Source: Arcobacter sp. CECT 8985 (GTDB lineage Bacteria > Campylobacterota > Campylobacteria > Campylobacterales > Arcobacteraceae). Taken from it: DNA of 64,000 nt. Below, piece by piece: positions 61,584 through 64,000 of this stretch (position 1 is its first letter; each line of letters starts with the position of its first letter). The notes below the pieces were generated by a model. That model had not been told where the DNA came from. It made no database searches and saw only the letters and a list, made by a program, of their open reading frames with translations. The stretch covers positions 1-64,000 of the forward strand of contig NZ_PDKC01000013.1 in NCBI RefSeq assembly GCF_004116495.1, in the 5' to 3' direction. Position numbers and translations under genes: made by a program.

Positions 61584-63098
61584 ATGCAAGAACGATATCC
61601 AGCATTACAAGGAATTGCTTTAGTTATAGGAGCATTTATCTTATCATTTGGTAACTTCATTGTAGTTTTAGATACAACAATTACAAATGTTGCTATTCCT
61701 ACAATATCAGGTGATTTAGGTGTTTCTACAACTCAAGGAACATGGGTTATTACCACTTATGCAGTAGCTGAAGCAATTACAGTTCCATTAACAGGATGGT
61801 TAAGTAAACAGTTTGGTGAAGTTAGAGTCTTTTTATTTTCAGTAATTGGTTTTGTTATATTTTCTACACTTTGTGGTCTATCTAGTTCATTAGAATTTTT
61901 AATAATATTTAGAATATTTCAAGGTTTAACAGCAGGTCCAATTATTCCACTTTCTGCAACATTATTATTATCAATTTTTCCAAAAGATAAATCAAATGTT
62001 GCTATGGCAATTTGGGGAATGATGACTGTTGTAGCTCCAATTTTTGGGCCAATATTAGGTGGATATATAGCAGATAATTGGCACTGGGCATGGATTTTTT
62101 ATATTAATATATTTTTTGGAGTTATTTTAATTATTGGAACAATTTTTATCTTAAAAGGTAGAGAAACACAAATAACTAAAACAAGAATTGATTATATTGG
62201 TTTAATTCTATTAATTATATTTGTTAGTTCTTTTCAAATTATGCTTGATAAGGGTAGAGAACTAGATTGGTTTCAATCAACATATATTACAACTTGTGCA
62301 ATAATAGCTTTAATTTCATTTATTTTATTTGTAATTTGGGAATTAACAGATGAGCACCCTATTTTAGATTTGAGTGTTGTAAAGTCTAAAAATTGGACAA
62401 TCTCTACTTTAATTCTTAGTTTTACTTTTGCAGTATTTTTTGGAAATGTACTAATAAGTCCATTGTGGTTACAAAAAATCATGGGATATACAGCAACTTG
62501 GTCTGGACTTGCAGTGGCTCCAATTGGTATATTAGCAGTAATAACTTCACCAATTGTAGGAAATTTATTGCCCAAAATAGATTCAAGATATATTGTTATT
62601 TATGGTTTAGTAGTTATTGCTTTTTCTTTTTATTTAAGAGCACTTTTAAATACAGATGCAACTTATATGTCTGTAGCAATTCCTACATTTATTTTAGGAG
62701 CAGGAATTCCAGCTTGTATGATTACTCTAACCTCATTAGGGATTTCAGAATTAAAGCCACAACAAATAACGAGTGGAGCAGGACTACAAAACTTTTTAAG
62801 AATTATGGCTATGGCCATAGGTTCATCAACAAGCCAAACATACTGGGAACATATGCAAAAAGTTAATAGAGTTGAACTTATAAATGCACAAAGTTATATA
62901 AGTAGCATTGATAAAATCAAAGATTTAAATCCAAGCCTTTCAACTCAAGGTGCATATGCTTACTTTTCTAACTTAATACAAAAGCAAGCAGTCATGCTTG
63001 CAACAAATGATTTTTATGCAATTGGAGCAGTTTTAATTTTACTTTTTGCAGGATTAGCAATCTTTTTAAATCCCTTACATAAAAAAGAAGCAGTTTAA
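61584..63098 (+). CDS. emrB: EmrB-like DHA2-family multidrug exporter
   Basis: A 504-residue MFS protein with 14 predicted helices. The first-helix motif IVVLDTTITNVAIPTISGDLG and the GWLSKQFGEVRVFLFSVIGF loop are typical of DHA2, as is RIFQGLTAGPIIPLSATLLL. With EmrA and a TolC-like channel it would expel hydrophobic toxic compounds directly to the outside. No TolC homologue is in the window. Confidence 0.93.
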   Translation: MQERYPALQGIALVIGAFILSFGNFIVVLDTTITNVAIPTISGDLGVSTTQGTWVITTYAVAEAITVPLTGWLSKQFGEVRVFLFSVIGFVIFSTLCGLSSSLEFLIIFRIFQGLTAGPIIPLSATLLLSIFPKDKSNVAMAIWGMMTVVAPIFGPILGGYIADNWHWAWIFYINIFFGVILIIGTIFILKGRETQITKTRIDYIGLILLIIFVSSFQIMLDKGRELDWFQSTYITTCAIIALISFILFVIWELTDEHPILDLSVVKSKNWTISTLILSFTFAVFFGNVLISPLWLQKIMGYTATWSGLAVAPIGILAVITSPIVGNLLPKIDSRYIVIYGLVVIAFSFYLRALLNTDATYMSVAIPTFILGAGIPACMITLTSLGISELKPQQITSGAGLQNFLRIMAMAIGSSTSQTYWEHMQKVNRVELINAQSYISSIDKIKDLNPSLSTQGAYAYFSNLIQKQAVMLATNDFYAIGAVLILLFAGLAIFLNPLHKKEAV

Positions 63099-63114
63099 AA
63101 CTACTTCTTTTTTT
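63081..63114. terminator. Terminator emrB / phosphoethanolamine transferase
   Basis: Inverted repeat around the emrB stop (AAGAAGCAGTTT ... AAACTACTTCTT, one mismatch) followed on the plus strand by a run of T. On the minus strand it overlaps the end of the transferase gene. Confidence 0.7.
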
Positions 63115-64000
63115 ATGACTGAATCTTTATTTTTTTATAGACAAATGGCTTTTTAATTAAATCTCTTAATGTTTTTTTATTTGTTGGATCTCCAATTAAA
63201 ACAGGATGTTGAACAAACTTATCACTAATAATACTTTTTGATAAATCTAAACTATCATACTTTAATTTTGCAAAATCACTAAATGTATATAATAAATCAG
63301 CTGAAGTGAAATATCTTTTTGTTAATGATTTTAATTTTTTATAATTATTATTTTCTTTATATTTTTCATTTCCATATAAAATAAAAGGAATTGTATACAT
63401 TGCCTTTGTTGGAGCATATTCATTTCTTCCCATTTTCTTTTTATCAATATCATCAAAAACCTCTTCTCCATGATCAGAAAGATATAGTAATGAGGCAGTT
63501 GTTTTTTCATTTTTTACACTCTTTATTAAGTTTGAAACTACATAATCATTATAATATACTGCATTATCATAAGCATTATAACTCTCAGTCTCTTTTTCAT
63601 TTAATTTATCTGAGACTTTTCTATTTGTAAATTTATTAAAATTATCTGGATATCGATAATCATATCTTGAATGAGTACCTAACAAATGAACTACAATAAA
63701 TTTCTTTTTAACTTTTTTATCTGCCAATACCTTTTTAAAAGGTTTTAAAACCACTTCATCATAAGAAGAACTATTTTGTCTTCTATTATTATTTAAATAT
63801 ACTTGGTGATCTGCTATTTTAGAAAAAGTTGTAAGCATTGTATTTCTTTTAGTTTGTGTTTGTTGATTTGTAATCCAATAAGTTTCATACCCTGCTTGTT
63901 TCATTATATTAATTATATTAACTTTTTTCAAATACATATCAGGATGTAATTCATCTCCAAAAGTCAATGCTTGCTCTAATACTTCAATTGTATAAGGTCT
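63113..64000 (-). CDS. CptA-like phosphoethanolamine transferase (5' end beyond window)
   Basis: The C-terminal 295 or so residues of a sulfatase-fold periplasmic transferase. The reading frame stays open to the window edge (RPYTIEVLEQALTFGDE at the edge), so the true start, membrane helices and the nucleophile Thr lie outside. Seen here are VHLLGTHSRYDYRYP and the metal-binding LYLSDHGEEVFDD. The segment LHPDMYLKKVNIINIMKQAG followed by YETYWITNQQTQTKRNTML resembles CptA/EptA enzymes that add phosphoethanolamine to lipopolysaccharide core or lipid A, affecting polymyxin resistance. CptA is favoured; EptA or EptC is possible. Confidence 0.87.
   Translation of the reverse strand, partial: RPYTIEVLEQALTFGDELHPDMYLKKVNIINIMKQAGYETYWITNQQTQTKRNTMLTTFSKIADHQVYLNNNRRQNSSSYDEVVLKPFKKVLADKKVKKKFIVVHLLGTHSRYDYRYPDNFNKFTNRKVSDKLNEKETESYNAYDNAVYYNDYVVSNLIKSVKNEKTTASLLYLSDHGEEVFDDIDKKKMGRNEYAPTKAMYTIPFILYGNEKYKENNNYKKLKSLTKRYFTSADLLYTFSDFAKLKYDSLDLSKSIISDKFVQHPVLIGDPTNKKTLRDLIKKPFVYKKIKIQS

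Noticed and set aside
62465-62866. 133-residue open frame inside emrB
   Set aside because: It overlaps the clearly real emrB in another frame and has an amino-acid composition unlike a protein (many Tyr, Asn, Cys, Phe).
1-64000. CRISPR arrays, insertion sequences, prophage or integrated plasmid
   Set aside because: No spaced direct repeats, transposase, integrase or phage genes were seen; base composition is even throughout.

Overview
The window is a single stretch of very AT-rich, densely packed bacterial chromosome with short intergenic gaps and many start/stop overlaps. The gene families point to Campylobacterota, most likely Arcobacteraceae (Arcobacter sensu lato): a short-form ExbB/ExbD/TonB set, a UPF0323 lipoprotein, an epsilon-type octaheme Hao cytochrome with its NapC/NrfH-like partner, tatB-tatC-queA, nadE-lpxK, many c-di-GMP enzymes and a CptA-like phosphoethanolamine transferase. 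This assignment is inferred from protein families and base composition; no rRNA is present. I see no rRNA operon, CRISPR array, insertion sequence or prophage. There are two tRNA genes, both tRNA-Leu(CAA).

Layout. 0.2-3.8 kb: a cupin protein, a tonB/exbD/exbB operon and a two-component system. 3.9-10.6 kb: a Na/Pi-type transporter and housekeeping enzymes (trmL, purU, maeB, pgeF, aroE). 10.6-15.4 kb: a DauR/YheO-like regulator, a threonine-synthase-like PLP enzyme and a RidA protein, divergent from a leaderless gamma-glutamyltransferase-family gene and a TauE-type exporter; this looks like an uncharacterised amino-compound catabolic locus. 15.4-20.3 kb: a parvulin, the Hao/HaoC cytochromes and thiI. 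20.5-22.3 kb: a lipoprotein plus glutathionylspermidine-synthase-like pair resembling E. coli ygiB-ygiC. 22.3-26.9 kb: a seven-gene minus-strand run with lpxK, a DegT aminotransferase, nadE, a BFD-type Fe-S protein and a TerB/DnaJ protein. 27-31.5 kb: tatB-tatC-queA, an exonuclease and an NSS transporter. 31.5-34.2 kb: a ComEC-type protein and a CHASE4-GGDEF cyclase.

34.3-44.3 kb is the most unusual part. Two tightly overlapping operons diverge from a 124-bp gap. The left one encodes an RraA/aldolase-fold protein, a gamma-glutamylcyclotransferase-fold protein, a membrane TPR protein of unknown function and OvoA (ovothiol synthase). The right one encodes a complete coenzyme-B12 glutamate mutase (small subunit, large subunit, MutL-type reactivase) and an AMP-forming acyl/aminoacyl ligase with an atypical P-loop. 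No methylaspartase is present. The inferred right-hand output is activated 3-methylaspartate; the link to the ovothiol operon is a hypothesis.

44.4-64 kb: a small cytochrome c under a perfect FNR-type box, a diguanylate cyclase, an SH3-NlpC/P60 lipoprotein, a large RND pump gene translationally coupled to rsmH and an ftsL-like gene, a class II aldolase-like protein, HU, NagZ flanked by the two tRNA-Leu genes, a divergent pair of very large c-di-GMP proteins with periplasmic-binding sensor domains (HD-GYP versus GGDEF), a TetR-emrA-emrB efflux locus with a clear palindromic operator, and a CptA-like gene cut off by the window edge. Many gene ends carry perfect inverted repeats that contain the stop codons, which probably act as terminators for both strands.
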